Source of the DNA: an uncultured Muribaculaceae bacterium | Lineage (GTDB): Bacteria > Bacteroidota > Bacteroidia > Bacteroidales > Muribaculaceae | DNA: 64,000 nucleotides | NCBI GenBank assembly: GCA_944320595.1 | Contig: CALUIB010000003.1 | Span: 62,001-126,000, forward strand | Reading direction: 5' to 3' | Shown here: piece by piece, positions 17,982-27,936 of the stretch | Position numbering within the stretch: the first letter of the stretch is position 1 | Layout: every line of letters starts with the position of its first letter | Program-made: the position numbers and the translations under genes | Notes under the pieces: generated by a model | What the model was told of the DNA's origin: nothing | Database searches by the model: none | The model's input: only the letters and a program-made list of their open reading frames with translations

Positions 17982-18650
17982 ATGGGACCAATAGTAATTC
18001 CTATCGCAGTAGCAATAGGCTACATCGCCGGATTATTATCGCACAAGCTCTATGATGTGCTGAAAAACAGCCAAGGCAACTGCGAGGCAAAATATGCCGA
18101 ACCGCCTAAAGCAATACCCCGTGAACCTGCCGTACGGCCGGCAGAAAGCCGCAACACCAGTGCAGACAACTTCGACATCTCATCAATGGAATCCATTATG
18201 AGGAAATATGGCGTAGATATTACGGTGCCGAATTGCTTGTACATACTTTGCAGCAAAATCAAAAGCAGCACCTACAAGCAACTTTTGGACTATATTGTTG
18301 AAAATACAAATACTGGCGAGGACTTGATTTCTTACATCAACAACGCGCATATCGAAACTTTCAAGTTCCCCGACGCACCCACGCTCCAAGGCAAGTTCTT
18401 TATACCCGTTGCCGCAATCGACCAGCTGCTGACTGCATCGTCAATCGCTCCCGATGACACCGATGCCAAAACCAAAGTCGAGTTACTTGTCAATGCGGCA
18501 TACGCGTCTGCAATAAACAGGCTCAAGAATAATTTCGGCTTTGAATTTGGCAAATTAATTAAGGCTTATGAAGAAGGCCGTGAATTGCAACCTTACTACA
18601 ATGACTTAATCCAGGAAATCAAGATTTCGCGCGATTTCTTGACCGCATAG
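17982..18650 (+). CDS. Small membrane-anchored protein of the dynamin operon
   Basis: 222 residues, family not recognised. Residues 2-21 (PIVIPIAVAIGYIAGLLSH) form a single hydrophobic helix without a cleavage site, so an N-terminal anchor is predicted. Residues 35-62 are proline- and charge-rich, like a linker. Residues 63-222 look helical and soluble, probably cytoplasmic. It starts 3 bases after the second GTPase stop and is the last gene before the operon terminator. A membrane recruitment factor for the GTPases is inferred from position and topology only. Confidence 0.78.
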   Translation: MGPIVIPIAVAIGYIAGLLSHKLYDVLKNSQGNCEAKYAEPPKAIPREPAVRPAESRNTSADNFDISSMESIMRKYGVDITVPNCLYILCSKIKSSTYKQLLDYIVENTNTGEDLISYINNAHIETFKFPDAPTLQGKFFIPVAAIDQLLTASSIAPDDTDAKTKVELLVNAAYASAINRLKNNFGFEFGKLIKAYEEGRELQPYYNDLIQEIKISRDFLTA

Positions 18651-18712
18651 GGAATCTGCAAATTTTCCTGCCACAAACAGATTATGTAACGAAAATTTTT
18701 CCAATCTTTGCA

Positions 18713-18742
18713 AGCGACGGGGCAATACTCCGTCGCTTTTTG
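18713..18742 (+). terminator. Terminator of the sigma/dynamin operon
   Basis: AGCGACGG (18713-18720) pairs with CCGTCGCT (18730-18737) around a 9-base loop and runs into TTTTTGT. It lies 63 bases after the last operon stop codon. Confidence 0.85.
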
Positions 18743-18802
18743 TCGAGCCAAGCGACTTTGGCGAAAATCGAACGCAAGTATTAACTTAATGATACAACAG
18801 GA

Positions 18803-19303
18803 ATGATGTACAGCAACATTCAAAAAGACAATAGTTCTTTTAAAGACAGTTTGAAATATATGGCTCTGCAATGTACCAACGGAACAGACATACATACTGC
18901 ATGGCATGATTTTTTGCAGATATTATTAAACGAGTGGAATGCTGATATACAGATGAACTTGGATGATGCAATCGCATTTATTTTGTCAGCCGCAGGACTG
19001 AATGAATATATAATTAGGAGTAGATTCGTGGGTATAGGATTCTTTAATTATTGTATATTATCGAGTGTAAAACAAAACAAGATTAAATTTTGGTTTAAGC
19101 TACCTGCCGACTTGCAAACATTTCCACAGGAAATACAGCATAAGAAACGGATATTTTTAATGACCGTCGCTATTTTTGAAACCATCAATTACTGGTGTTG
19201 GCATGATTCACCCTTTCTTATATTTAATAAGGAGCAGCTCATTAACGTATTAGAAAACGACTCTGTTAACATTGACTGGAAGTTCTATCAACAATCATTG
19301 TAG
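18803..19303 (+). CDS. Hypothetical protein, family not recognised
   Basis: 166 residues starting with a double ATG (MMYSNIQKDN). The sequence is A+T-rich, and the protein has many aromatic residues (FWFKLPADL, YWCWHDSPF). It has no signal peptide, clear membrane helix or catalytic motif. A moderately hydrophobic helix occurs at IFLMTVAIFETINYW. It follows the terminator of the dynamin operon and shares its low G+C, so it may belong to the same acquired island, but it is transcribed separately. No promoter matching TAnnTTTG was found directly upstream. Confidence 0.6.
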   Translation: MMYSNIQKDNSSFKDSLKYMALQCTNGTDIHTAWHDFLQILLNEWNADIQMNLDDAIAFILSAAGLNEYIIRSRFVGIGFFNYCILSSVKQNKIKFWFKLPADLQTFPQEIQHKKRIFLMTVAIFETINYWCWHDSPFLIFNKEQLINVLENDSVNIDWKFYQQSL

Positions 19304-19438
19304 CTATCTCTCACAACCAAAATATTTTTTGCACGAGTGATAGATTGGTCCAATTTATGCACTCTATTCTCAAAAGCACATTTTTATGCGCTCGATAGTG
19401 AAATAAACAGGAATTATTAATCAATACGAAAATACAGT

Positions 19439-19798
19439 ATGACAACATTAAGATTAGATTATGCCTCCCTATGGGATGGCATTTGCAAATGGGGGCGAAA
19501 GGCCGGACGGGCAGCCATGCGCCCGGTACTCGTCTTGTGGTATGTGATGCGCAGCCCCGACACTCCTAAAAAGGACAAGCTGGCAATTTTTGCCAGCCTT
19601 GCCTACCTTGTGCTACCGATAGACCTGCTGGACGCGAAACGGCTGCCGATTATAGGGTGGCTCGACGAGGCGGTTTCAATTGCCGTGATGATTCAAAAAA
19701 TGTCGAAACACATCACGCCCGACATCGAGGCCAATGTAAACATCCAACTCGACAAGTGGTTCCCCGAATATACCGAATATGAACTTATTGAAGGGTAG
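19439..19798 (+). CDS. DUF1232 (YkvA-like) small membrane protein
   Basis: 119 residues. The central segment MRSPDTPKKDKLAIFASLAYLVLPIDLLD is characteristic of the DUF1232 family: a hydrophobic helix followed by the near-invariant Y-x-x-x-P-x-D-x-x-P-like pattern, here YLVLPIDLLD. A second hydrophobic stretch (GWLDEAVSIAVMIQKM) follows. Members are small, probably membrane-associated proteins of unknown function. It stands alone on the + strand and converges on secA; a bidirectional terminator separates the two. Confidence 0.85.
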   Translation: MTTLRLDYASLWDGICKWGRKAGRAAMRPVLVLWYVMRSPDTPKKDKLAIFASLAYLVLPIDLLDAKRLPIIGWLDEAVSIAVMIQKMSKHITPDIEANVNIQLDKWFPEYTEYELIEG

Positions 19799-19906
19799 GC
19801 ATTATGAGAAACGGATATAGGACATGGGATTAAAGCCTGCCAAGAGTCAAGGAAACATATTGTCCTGAGACCGATTCTTCGGCAATTTTGTATGGCAGCA
19901 AAAAGC

Positions 19907-19953
19907 GACATAGCCAAATGCGCACAATTGATTGGTACGCACTTGGCTATGTC
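19907..19953. terminator. Bidirectional terminator between DUF1232 gene and secA
   Basis: GACATAGCCAA (19907-19917) pairs with TTGGCTATGTC (19943-19953). An inner TGCG/CGCA pair extends the stem after one mismatch. On the - strand it is followed by GCTTTTTG, a usable T-tract for secA; on the + strand TCTTATATT follows. Confidence 0.8.
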
Positions 19954-20013
19954 TCTTATATTACCACCGGGAAGGGGAAGAAGGGAAAATACCTAATTCC
20001 TCTTTCCTAATTA

Positions 20014-23000
20014 TTACTGTCTTCCGTGGCAATCTTTATACTTCTTGCCGCTGCCGCATGGGCATGGGTCATTGCGGCCAATCTTCGGCCCGGTCTTGAC
20101 GATGGGCGTGTGGCGACGTTGCAGGCCTTGTGGCTGGCTGGCCGCACGGCGTTGTGCATCGGCACCGGGATAAGCCTCTTTGCTCTCAGTGTATTGCGGT
20201 TGGCGACGACTCACCGGCTGGTCGCCAGGAACTGCGACTTGCGGCGTTGACGGACGGGCAAAATCGCTCGATACCGACGTATTCGACGACGACACGCTGC
20301 TGCCACTCGGCTGCGGCTGCTGTGCCTGCGGTTGCGGCTGTTGCACGGGCACCATGCCACGCATCAATATCGATATTGCCTTGGTGTTCATGTTATTGAG
20401 CATTGCGGCAAAGAGGTTGAAAGATTCAATCTTGTATATCAAGAGGGGATCCTTCTGCTCATAGCTGGCATTCTGCACCGACTGGCGCAACTGGTCAAGG
20501 TCGCGCAAGTGCTCTTTCCATGCCTCGTCGATAGTCATAAGCAAAATAGCCTTCTGCCAAGCCTTGGCTATGCTGCGACCCTCGCTATTGTAAGCCTCGC
20601 CTATGTTCACTGGGATGCCGTATGTGTGGCGGCCATCGGTGATTGGCACACGCATCATCTTGTCGATGGCATCGGGGTGCTGCTCCACAATCATTTTTAT
20701 TACCGGGTAGGCGACTTCGGCAATGCGGTCGCTCTTGCGGTTGAATGTGGCAATCACCTCGCCATAAATCTTCTCAATCATATCCTTGGGTTCCATCTTC
20801 AGGAACTCCTGCTCGCTGAAAGGAATCTCAATGGCGTAGTTCGACATCACCTTCATGCGCAAATCGGGATAATCGCCCTGCGCATTGTGTTCGCCCACTA
20901 TGGTCTCCACATTCTCGCGTATCATGTTCACGATGTCGAGCCCTATGCGTTCACCCATCAATGCGTGGTGACGGCGAGTGTAAACCACGTTACGCTGCGT
21001 GTTCATCACGTCGTCATATTCAAGCAAGTGCTTGCGTATGCCGAAGTTGTTTTCTTCCACGCGCTTCTGCGCACGCTCTACCGACTTCGAGAGCATGGGC
21101 GATTCAAGCATCTCGCCCTCTTTAAGACCCATGCGGTCGATTAACTTGGCAACATTGTCGCCGGCGAACAGGCGCATGACAGTATCTTCAAATGAAACGA
21201 AGAATACCGACGAACCCGGGTCGCCTTGACGGCCCGAACGTCCGCGCAGCTGCCTATCAACGCGGCGCGACTCGTGCCGCTCGGTACCAATGATAGCAAG
21301 ACCGCCGGCTGCCTTAACCTCGGGGGCAAGCTTGATGTCGGTACCACGGCCTGCCATATTGGTGGCGATGGTCACTACAGCCTTTTGCCCGGCTTGGGCC
21401 ACAATCTCGGCCTCGCGCTGGTGCAGCTTGGCATTCAGCACATTGTGGGGGATATGGCGCATAGTAAGCATACGGCTAAGTAATTCACTGATTTCCACCG
21501 AAGTCGTACCCACAAGTACTGGGCGACCAGCATTCACCATCTTCTCGATTTCCTCGATTACGGCATTATATTTCTCCTTTTTGGTCTTATACAGACGGTC
21601 GTTCATGTCGATGCGCTGCACAGGCTTGTTGGTAGGTATGGTCACCACATCGAGCTTGTAGATGTCCCAGAATTCCCCGGCCTCGGTCTCGGCAGTACCC
21701 GTCATGCCCGCAAGCTTGTGGTACATACGGAAGTAGTTCTGCAACGTGATGGTGGCAAACGTCTGCGTTGCATCTTCCACCTTCACACCCTCCTTGGCCT
21801 CGATGGCCTGATGCAATCCGTCGCTATAGCGACGGCCTTCCATGATGCGGCCAGTCTGCTCGTCCACAATCTTCACCTTGCCGTCATCCGACACTATGTA
21901 TTCTACATCGCGCATGAACAAGGCGTATGCCTTCAGTAACTGGTTGACGGTATGCACACGTTCGGCTTTCACGGCATAGTTCTGCATAAGCTCATCTTTC
22001 TTAGCCACTTTCTCTTCATCGGTGAGCTGTTCATTGTCAACCTGCGACAATTCGGTGGCAATATCGGGCAGCACGAAGAATGTAGGGTCGGGAGTAGTGC
22101 CTGTAAGCACGTCTATACCCTTATCAGTTAGCTGCACACTATTGTTCTTCTCGTCGATGACAAAATAAAGAGGGTCGGTGACTATGTGCATTTCACGACT
22201 GTTGTCTTGCATATAGTGCGCCTCGGTCTTGAGCATGAGCGGCTTTATGCCTTCCTGGCTCAGGAACTTAATCAATGCATTATTCTTCGGCAACCCCTTG
22301 TAGGCACGGAACAGCAGCAACGAACCTTCCTTCACCTTCTCGGGGTCGTCGCTTGACATGAGCGTCTTGGCTTGCCCAAGCAGGTCGGTGACGAGCTTGC
22401 GCTGCGCATTTACCACACGCTCCACATTGGGCTTGAACTGCTCAAACATCTGGTCGTTACCCTTGGCAACCGGCCCCGATATGATGAGCGGCGTGCGGGC
22501 ATCGTCAATCAGCACCGAGTCAACCTCATCTACTATGGCATAATTGTGCGAACGCTGCACAAGGTCGGCCGGCGACACGGCCATATTGTCACGCAGGTAG
22601 TCGAAACCAAATTCGTTGTTCGTACCAAACGTGATGTCGCAATTATATGCGCGTCGGCGTTGCGGCGAGTTGGGCTGCGTCTTGTCGATGCAGTCAACCG
22701 ATATTCCATGGAACATATATATGGGGCCCATCCACTCCGAGTCGCGCTTGGCCAAATAGTCGTTCACCGTCACCACGTGCACACCGTTGCCAGGCAGCGC
22801 ATTCAGGAACACCGGCAACGTGGCCACGAGCGTCTTGCCTTCGCCGGTTGCCATTTCGGCAATCTTGCCTTGGTGCAGCACTATGCCGCCTATCAGCTGA
22901 ACGTCGTAATGCACCATGTCCCACTTTATTTCATTGCCACCGGCCATCCAGTGGTTACGGTATATTGCCTTGTCGCCATCGATGGTCAGGAAGTCCTTCC

Positions 23001-23424
23001 CCTGAGCTGCAAGCTCGCGGTCGAAGTCGCTGGCCGTCACTTCTATGGTCGCGTTCTGCGCAAATCGACGGGCGGTATCTTTCACTATTGCAAACACTTC
23101 GGGCAGCACCTCGTTAAGAATATCCTCGGTGCGGTCGAGTATCTCCTTTTCAATCTTGTCGATTTGTTCCCACAGCGGCTCGCGCTTGTCATATTCGAGT
23201 TTTTCAATATCGGCCTTCAATTTGGCTATCTCCTCGCGTTGCGGAGCCACATACTCCTTGATACGCGCACGGATTGCGGTCACTCGACCACGCAACTCAT
23301 CGTTCGACAGTTTCTCTATTTCAGGGTACACAGCCTTGATTTTCTCGACTATGGGCATAATCGCCTTCAAGTCGCGCTGCGACTTATTCCCGAAAAGAGA
23401 CTTCAAAAAATCGGTAAATCCCAT
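20014..23424 (-). CDS. secA: Preprotein translocase ATPase SecA
   Basis: 1136 residues from the ATG at 23424 ([16 protein letters not shown]), the conserved SecA start; a 44-codon upstream extension would run through the promoter region and is rejected. It drives Sec-dependent export across the inner membrane by ATP hydrolysis with SecYEG. Walker A ATGEGKT lies at about 192-198, the DEAD-equivalent is DEVDSVLID, and helicase motif VI includes [16 protein letters not shown]. The C-terminal zinc motif [14 protein letters not shown] is intact. An insertion of about 40 charged, coiled-coil-like residues near 55-95 is a known Bacteroidetes feature. Confidence 0.98.
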   Translation of the reverse strand: MGFTDFLKSLFGNKSQRDLKAIMPIVEKIKAVYPEIEKLSNDELRGRVTAIRARIKEYVAPQREEIAKLKADIEKLEYDKREPLWEQIDKIEKEILDRTEDILNEVLPEVFAIVKDTARRFAQNATIEVTASDFDRELAAQGKDFLTIDGDKAIYRNHWMAGGNEIKWDMVHYDVQLIGGIVLHQGKIAEMATGEGKTLVATLPVFLNALPGNGVHVVTVNDYLAKRDSEWMGPIYMFHGISVDCIDKTQPNSPQRRRAYNCDITFGTNNEFGFDYLRDNMAVSPADLVQRSHNYAIVDEVDSVLIDDARTPLIISGPVAKGNDQMFEQFKPNVERVVNAQRKLVTDLLGQAKTLMSSDDPEKVKEGSLLLFRAYKGLPKNNALIKFLSQEGIKPLMLKTEAHYMQDNSREMHIVTDPLYFVIDEKNNSVQLTDKGIDVLTGTTPDPTFFVLPDIATELSQVDNEQLTDEEKVAKKDELMQNYAVKAERVHTVNQLLKAYALFMRDVEYIVSDDGKVKIVDEQTGRIMEGRRYSDGLHQAIEAKEGVKVEDATQTFATITLQNYFRMYHKLAGMTGTAETEAGEFWDIYKLDVVTIPTNKPVQRIDMNDRLYKTKKEKYNAVIEEIEKMVNAGRPVLVGTTSVEISELLSRMLTMRHIPHNVLNAKLHQREAEIVAQAGQKAVVTIATNMAGRGTDIKLAPEVKAAGGLAIIGTERHESRRVDRQLRGRSGRQGDPGSSVFFVSFEDTVMRLFAGDNVAKLIDRMGLKEGEMLESPMLSKSVERAQKRVEENNFGIRKHLLEYDDVMNTQRNVVYTRRHHALMGERIGLDIVNMIRENVETIVGEHNAQGDYPDLRMKVMSNYAIEIPFSEQEFLKMEPKDMIEKIYGEVIATFNRKSDRIAEVAYPVIKMIVEQHPDAIDKMMRVPITDGRHTYGIPVNIGEAYNSEGRSIAKAWQKAILLMTIDEAWKEHLRDLDQLRQSVQNASYEQKDPLLIYKIESFNLFAAMLNNMNTKAISILMRGMVPVQQPQPQAQQPQPSGSSVSSSNTSVSSDFARPSTPQVAVPGDQPVSRRQPQYTESKEAYPGADAQRRAASQPQGLQRRHTPIVKTGPKIGRNDPCPCGSGKKYKDCHGRQ

Positions 23425-23506
23425 TTTATATGTAGTAATTCTTATTTTATTAGTATTTGGTGAAATTGCAAGCACCCCGGCACGTGTGCGTGGTGCGATT
23501 TGGCTA

Positions 23507-23514
23507 CAAAGGTA
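23507..23514 (-). promoter_or_regulatory. -7 promoter box of secA
   Basis: TACCTTTG on the - strand matches the Bacteroidales TAnnTTTG element, placing the transcript start near 23500 and about 75 bases before the secA ATG. The -33 side is weak. Confidence 0.6.
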
Positions 23515-23604
23515 ATAAATAGTTTTAAATCGGCCACTAAGATAGGCTGTTAGCACTCCACAGTTTTTTCACTTTATAGTAGAATACGCCGCTCACTATC
23601 CATG

Positions 23605-25224
23605 TCAGTAGCCAAGGTTCAGTGGCATCGACATGGCGGCATTGGGCGAACGTATGCGCAATATGCTTGCGATGGTGGGTGCTATGGCCGTGGCATCGAC
23701 AGGAATGCTTATCTTCTGCGGTTTCACCGACGGAGCCATAATGAACACGGGGGTGTTGACCGCATTGGTGCGAATGAGCTGCGCCTCGTCGAAGTTGTCG
23801 TTCCCCTGGTCCATGATAAGCCATCCCGGGCTTACTTCCACCACCACGTCGCCGCAATAGGCCGGAACCATTGCCCTGTGCAGTGCCCGCGCCTCGGCGC
23901 TCGCCGGGTTGTTGAGTATCTCCTCAAATGTATATGCGGCTCGTATGCCGCTCATCTGCCTCAGCAGTTCACTCGACTTGGCCCGTAATTCGGTAAGCGA
24001 AAGTTTCTTGTCCTCTATCAACTTGTGGTCGAGGAAAAACTGACGGTTGAAATATCCTTTCACCCACTGCCCGTTGCCATATATTGCCATCAAGTACATA
24101 TTTAGCAGCGAAACTGCGCGGTTAGGATAAAACTCGCCCGTAGGTATGTTGAACCGTTCGTCGGGACGGGTATTGTCGCAGTAATAGCCCGTCGATGTCA
24201 CAAACACCATCGTATTGCTCATGCCCACGCTGCGATCTATCTCGGCAAACAAGCGGGCAAGCTCGCGATCGAGGCGTATGTATAAGTCCTGATTTTCCAC
24301 GCGGTTGTCACCGTCACGCGTATAGCGGTACGGGGCTACCGTATAGCCAAGGCACAACATATCGGTCTGCCCACGGCTACCAAGCTTGAGCGAGTTCAAA
24401 TATTCTATGGCTACAGTAGTTACCTCGCTGTTGGCTAAGGCACTCGTCTTGTATTTGACAAACCTATCGCGGTCGGACGACGAGTATATGTAACGGAACG
24501 CGTAATATTTCTTGAACGAAAGTATGTCAGGGTAATCGTCGAGCGGAAGAGCCGGTTCCCACCACATGGTGTCTAACCGCGTTGCGAGCGGCAGACGGTA
24601 GTTCCTGCCCGACAAAATCTGCGGCGCATCCCTGTAGAATGTGGTCGAGGCCCAGTTGCCGGTACGGTCGTTAATCCAAAATGCACTATTGGCCGCATGC
24701 CCAGCAAGCAATATTGCCTGCTGCGGGTCGGCAGCTATGGAATGTACGTATCCCATGCCGCTGTTGTGTACACGCAGCTCGTCGGTGATAGTCGATACTT
24801 TATATGCCGCAGGCGAATATGCAATATCGGTGAAATTACCCATTGCCGACGGATCGGCAAGTATATACTGGGCTTTACCGGCCTTGCGGTCGTAAACGTA
24901 TGAGCATGGTATGCCATTCACGCTCGGCGACGCGCCGCTCATCAGCAGTGCCGTACCCGAGGCTATGTCAAGGCCGGGTACGTCGAATTCCACATTCTCA
25001 AGAAAAGCCCCGTCGCGCATCAGCCGTTTGAAACCATCTTCACCAAATCGCGATTGCAGCAGGTCGATATAGTCGCTGCGCAACTGATCGACAACAATGC
25101 CTATGACCAAGCGCGGACGCTCGCCGCCATCTTGCGACAGCGCGGTCAATGCCACCATCGAGGCGACCAACGACGTGAGTATGCGCAGATTTACTTGCTT
25201 ATGTTTAAATGTGAGGTTTTGCAT
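23605..25224 (-). CDS. Alkaline-phosphatase-superfamily exported enzyme
   Basis: 539 residues with a cleavable-looking signal peptide (ILTSLVASMVALTALSQ). The catalytic layout fits the alkaline phosphatase/phosphodiesterase superfamily: IGIVVDQLRSDYID supplies the first metal-binding Asp, DIASGTALLMSGASPSVNGI includes the nucleophile region (Thr/Ser), and STGYYCDN and VVEVSPGWLI follow. PafA-like Bacteroidetes phosphatases have a similar start. A periplasmic phosphomonoesterase or phosphodiesterase is inferred. Its start overlaps the end of the DUF4105 gene by 34 bases, so the two are probably co-transcribed. Substrate is unknown. Confidence 0.82.
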   Translation of the reverse strand: MQNLTFKHKQVNLRILTSLVASMVALTALSQDGGERPRLVIGIVVDQLRSDYIDLLQSRFGEDGFKRLMRDGAFLENVEFDVPGLDIASGTALLMSGASPSVNGIPCSYVYDRKAGKAQYILADPSAMGNFTDIAYSPAAYKVSTITDELRVHNSGMGYVHSIAADPQQAILLAGHAANSAFWINDRTGNWASTTFYRDAPQILSGRNYRLPLATRLDTMWWEPALPLDDYPDILSFKKYYAFRYIYSSSDRDRFVKYKTSALANSEVTTVAIEYLNSLKLGSRGQTDMLCLGYTVAPYRYTRDGDNRVENQDLYIRLDRELARLFAEIDRSVGMSNTMVFVTSTGYYCDNTRPDERFNIPTGEFYPNRAVSLLNMYLMAIYGNGQWVKGYFNRQFFLDHKLIEDKKLSLTELRAKSSELLRQMSGIRAAYTFEEILNNPASAEARALHRAMVPAYCGDVVVEVSPGWLIMDQGNDNFDEAQLIRTNAVNTPVFIMAPSVKPQKISIPVDATAIAPTIASILRIRSPNAAMSMPLNLGY

Positions 25225-26423
25225 TGTTCTCTATAAACCAATATGTAGCTTGCCGAACGTGCCATCAGGCTCAGCATTAACGGAAATGCTGCCGCATTAG
25301 CCGTCTGCGGCAACAGCGGCCAACAGGCAAGCAGCACAAAAACGACCGCAAAGTTAGCAAAATGGTAGAAATATAATACTTTTTTTGCTTTTTTTATCCA
25401 AATAGCCACCGCCGGCAACAATGCAAACGGATTTAACCAAAAACCATTGTAGTTGGGCGAGGTGGCCTCGTGCGTGGAAACAAATATCAAAAAGAACACA
25501 AGTAACCCAGCCACGCCTGCCATACCAAAAAGCAAACTGTCTGCCCATCGGCTCACCTTGCGCCTCTGCACATCAAGCCACGACAATATTAGCACCACAA
25601 CAAGCACCGACATGGCCACTGCCATGGGCGACTGCCATGCCGGAGTGGGGGGCAATATGTCGCCCATGTCGCTACCGTCGTTGAGTACGTGGGTCGCCGA
25701 CACAAGTGGCTCAAGCCTGCCGTCGCGCTCAACCTGCGCCTCGGCAAATGCCTGCATGAGTACCATCGGCACAAACATCTGCTCACGATAGCTGAGCGTG
25801 TAATCAATGCCCGAGCCTAGCACCAAGTCTATGCCGAACTGCTGCCATGCATAATTGGCATTGTAGCGGCGCATCTCTTGGCGGAAGGTGAGCGTGTCGT
25901 GCATGGCACTATAGTGCAGACGGTCGCCAAGCACATTCTCTATTATGTCGCGCGGGCGCGTGGCGCAATTGTCATACACATAATTGTACCTGTAAGTGGC
26001 ATTCTCAGGCCTGGCATTCTCCACAAGTGCCAACAGCACCTGCATCGCCTGCCCTGCCGTAAGGTTCAACTTCTGCTCCACCACCTTGCGCGACCGATAG
26101 CCAATGAGCATATATGCCCCATCATAACCGGCCACCTTGTAGTCGGTCTCGCCTTTCACGAAACGGTACATGAAATTAGGAGTGTCGAAGTCAAAAATAC
26201 CGTAATTATACACCATGTCGATACTGCCATAGCGCACCCTGAGCATGGTGTGCCCGTAAAGTTCATATATGTCGGGCCCAGGATAGCAAGTCACCAAGCT
26301 CACCACCACGCTGTCGTGTGCCGCAGCCGCACTATCACGAGGGGCAGCCCACGCCGTCGAAGCAGCCAGCACTAATGCGCCCGCCATCAAAAATATTTTA
26401 CAAATATTATATATATGTGCCAT
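25191..26423 (-). CDS. DUF4105 (Lnb-like) membrane protein
   Basis: 410 residues with a signal peptide ending near ASTAWAA. Residues 40-180 contain the DUF4105 core: SLVTCYPGPDIYELYGHTMLRV, YNYGIFDFDTPNFMYRF and YNYVYDNCATRPRD. The conserved His and Cys suggest a papain-like fold, as in Lnb/NlpC-type enzymes. Residues 270-400 contain four to five hydrophobic helices, so the N-terminal domain should face the periplasm. The family is frequent in Bacteroidetes envelopes, and its biochemical role is not established to my knowledge. It is followed by the overlapping phosphatase gene. Confidence 0.88.
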   Translation of the reverse strand: MAHIYNICKIFLMAGALVLAASTAWAAPRDSAAAAHDSVVVSLVTCYPGPDIYELYGHTMLRVRYGSIDMVYNYGIFDFDTPNFMYRFVKGETDYKVAGYDGAYMLIGYRSRKVVEQKLNLTAGQAMQVLLALVENARPENATYRYNYVYDNCATRPRDIIENVLGDRLHYSAMHDTLTFRQEMRRYNANYAWQQFGIDLVLGSGIDYTLSYREQMFVPMVLMQAFAEAQVERDGRLEPLVSATHVLNDGSDMGDILPPTPAWQSPMAVAMSVLVVVLILSWLDVQRRKVSRWADSLLFGMAGVAGLLVFFLIFVSTHEATSPNYNGFWLNPFALLPAVAIWIKKAKKVLYFYHFANFAVVFVLLACWPLLPQTANAAAFPLMLSLMARSASYILVYREQCKTSHLNISK

Positions 26424-26458
26424 AATTTGTCACACAAAAGTGCATACTTTTCCCACCA

Positions 26459-26466
26459 CAAAGCTA
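26459..26466 (-). promoter_or_regulatory. -7 promoter box of the DUF4105 gene
   Basis: TAGCTTTG on the - strand fits TAnnTTTG. A TTGG lies 18 bases upstream of it, and the ATG lies 36 bases downstream. Confidence 0.55.
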
Positions 26467-26531
26467 CTCAGTTTTTCCGACATTCCAAGACAATAATATT
26501 ATTTATGCTGCCAAAATCCTCCTCCAATTTA

Positions 26532-27773
26532 TCAGTCGCCGCGGTAGTGGGTCTGGAGGTACAGGCGAGCTACGAAGTCCCAGTTCTCGTGCAGCAGCGA
26601 ACGACTACCACCGACCTCGAAGGGGAGGCGCACATCGGGCACTAGATTGTTTTCAAAGAGGTACTTTACCAAGTCGATCGGAGCTGCCCCACGCTCGGTT
26701 ACTATGCGATGCCCTTCGCGACGCGCTGTTTCGGGATCATACATCGGGTTAGCAGGGTGGCAGATGTATTGTGCCACGTCGTGCGCAATAAGCAGCCCAC
26801 GGCGTGGGTTACCAAGCATCACGAAATTACCGTACTTTTTCATACTAGGGAGGTGGCCGTTTTCGGCCTTGCCCCACCCCATTTGCTCGCTGACGAACCG
26901 TTCAAGGGCATCATAGCCATCGACAAAAGCAATACGGCTACCCCCTGTGGCCTCGACAAGCTGCCTGTAGAAACGGTGTTCCTTGCCTTCTTCCACTGCA
27001 GTGTCCTCATCTCCACTTGGATGCTTGCCATTGACTATCAGTTCCATCCACTCCCCTACCGAAAGCGACAGCGGGCCAATGGTGTTTTCCACCATCAGGC
27101 GGCGATTCACCTCATGCATACGCTCGTTCCGCTCGCCGCCTTCAGGTGTATTCTTGATGATTTCAAGCATCTCCTGCCCCCCGTTGTACAAAGTTTCCAA
27201 CGACGACGGGCGCATCAAGTAACACTCCCAGAAAAGCCAGTGCGACAAGTCGTATGTCTTTTCACGGTCTTGCTCGTCGCTGAAATCCACGTCAACGGCC
27301 ATATTGTACTCCACTGGTGTCGGGGCATCTTCATACACGGCATCGAGTAAGCCATGGAACAGCCGTGCAAGCCGTTCCATATCGGGGTCGTGCGGCGACA
27401 GGCGGCCATGCCCGTATCGTTCGCTTTCGCCGTCAATCACATACCATATTATGAACTGCACGTCAATCAAGTTCAATTCGCTATCGATATAGTCATCGGG
27501 GCGGTCGAAGAAAGGCACCGGGCGGCCATACCACTCGTCGCAAACCTCCGAAAACGACCGCCATATCCCAGCATCGGCTATGATGTCTTGGAAATAGCCC
27601 GTGACGGCAAGCACCACGTCGCGGCGCACCGTCTCGCCCACGTTCATCAGCACACGGGCGCGGTCCCACATCTTGGCCAAGCGGCGTGCAAGCAGAATAT
27701 AATATTGGTCACTCGCACCTGTACCCGAAAAATTGGGTTGGCTTATCATAAAATCCTCGGCAGTAATTTCCAT
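26532..27773 (-). CDS. Uncharacterised protein, probably DUF3843 family
   Basis: 413 residues, no signal peptide or membrane segment. It is acidic and aromatic-rich, with motifs such as DLSHWLFWECYLMRPSSLETLYNG, GNFVMLGNPRRGLLIAHDVAQYICHP and HENWDFVARLYLQTHYRG. The length and pattern remind me of the Bacteroidetes-specific DUF3843 family, but this assignment comes from memory and is uncertain. No catalytic motif is evident. It is a single gene between the DUF4105 gene on the same strand and a divergent secreted-protein gene. Confidence 0.72.
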   Translation of the reverse strand: MEITAEDFMISQPNFSGTGASDQYYILLARRLAKMWDRARVLMNVGETVRRDVVLAVTGYFQDIIADAGIWRSFSEVCDEWYGRPVPFFDRPDDYIDSELNLIDVQFIIWYVIDGESERYGHGRLSPHDPDMERLARLFHGLLDAVYEDAPTPVEYNMAVDVDFSDEQDREKTYDLSHWLFWECYLMRPSSLETLYNGGQEMLEIIKNTPEGGERNERMHEVNRRLMVENTIGPLSLSVGEWMELIVNGKHPSGDEDTAVEEGKEHRFYRQLVEATGGSRIAFVDGYDALERFVSEQMGWGKAENGHLPSMKKYGNFVMLGNPRRGLLIAHDVAQYICHPANPMYDPETARREGHRIVTERGAAPIDLVKYLFENNLVPDVRLPFEVGGSRSLLHENWDFVARLYLQTHYRGD

Positions 27774-27893
27774 CTTTGCAATATATAGTTATAATTAATA
27801 TGACGCACAACAATCGTGCCACCCTTGCACGTCACTATGACACTGCGTCAATAATTTTCCCAGCCGAGCAATGAATATTCGATATTTTTTACA

Positions 27894-27901
27894 TAAATTT
27901 G
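27894..27901 (+). promoter_or_regulatory. -7 promoter box of the large secreted protein
   Basis: TAAATTTG matches TAnnTTTG and lies 35 bases before the chosen ATG at 27937. This supports that start over the longer open frame beginning at 27871, which precedes the box. Confidence 0.6.
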
Positions 27902-27936
27902 CCCCAATATTAATCAACTTTTCATTTATTCGGACT

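Noticed and set aside
11025-18650. Type VI, toxin-antitoxin or known abortive-infection module
   Set aside because: No recognised structural, toxin or antitoxin family could be identified in the operon; the resemblance is limited to general themes.
22372-23463. + strand open frame of 363 codons opposite secA
   Set aside because: Antisense shadow of a highly conserved gene, with a His/Val/Leu-rich composition typical of reversed coding sequence.
23425-23556. N-terminal extension of SecA by 44 residues
   Set aside because: The segment precedes the conserved [12 protein letters not shown] start and spans the candidate promoter box at 23507-23514.
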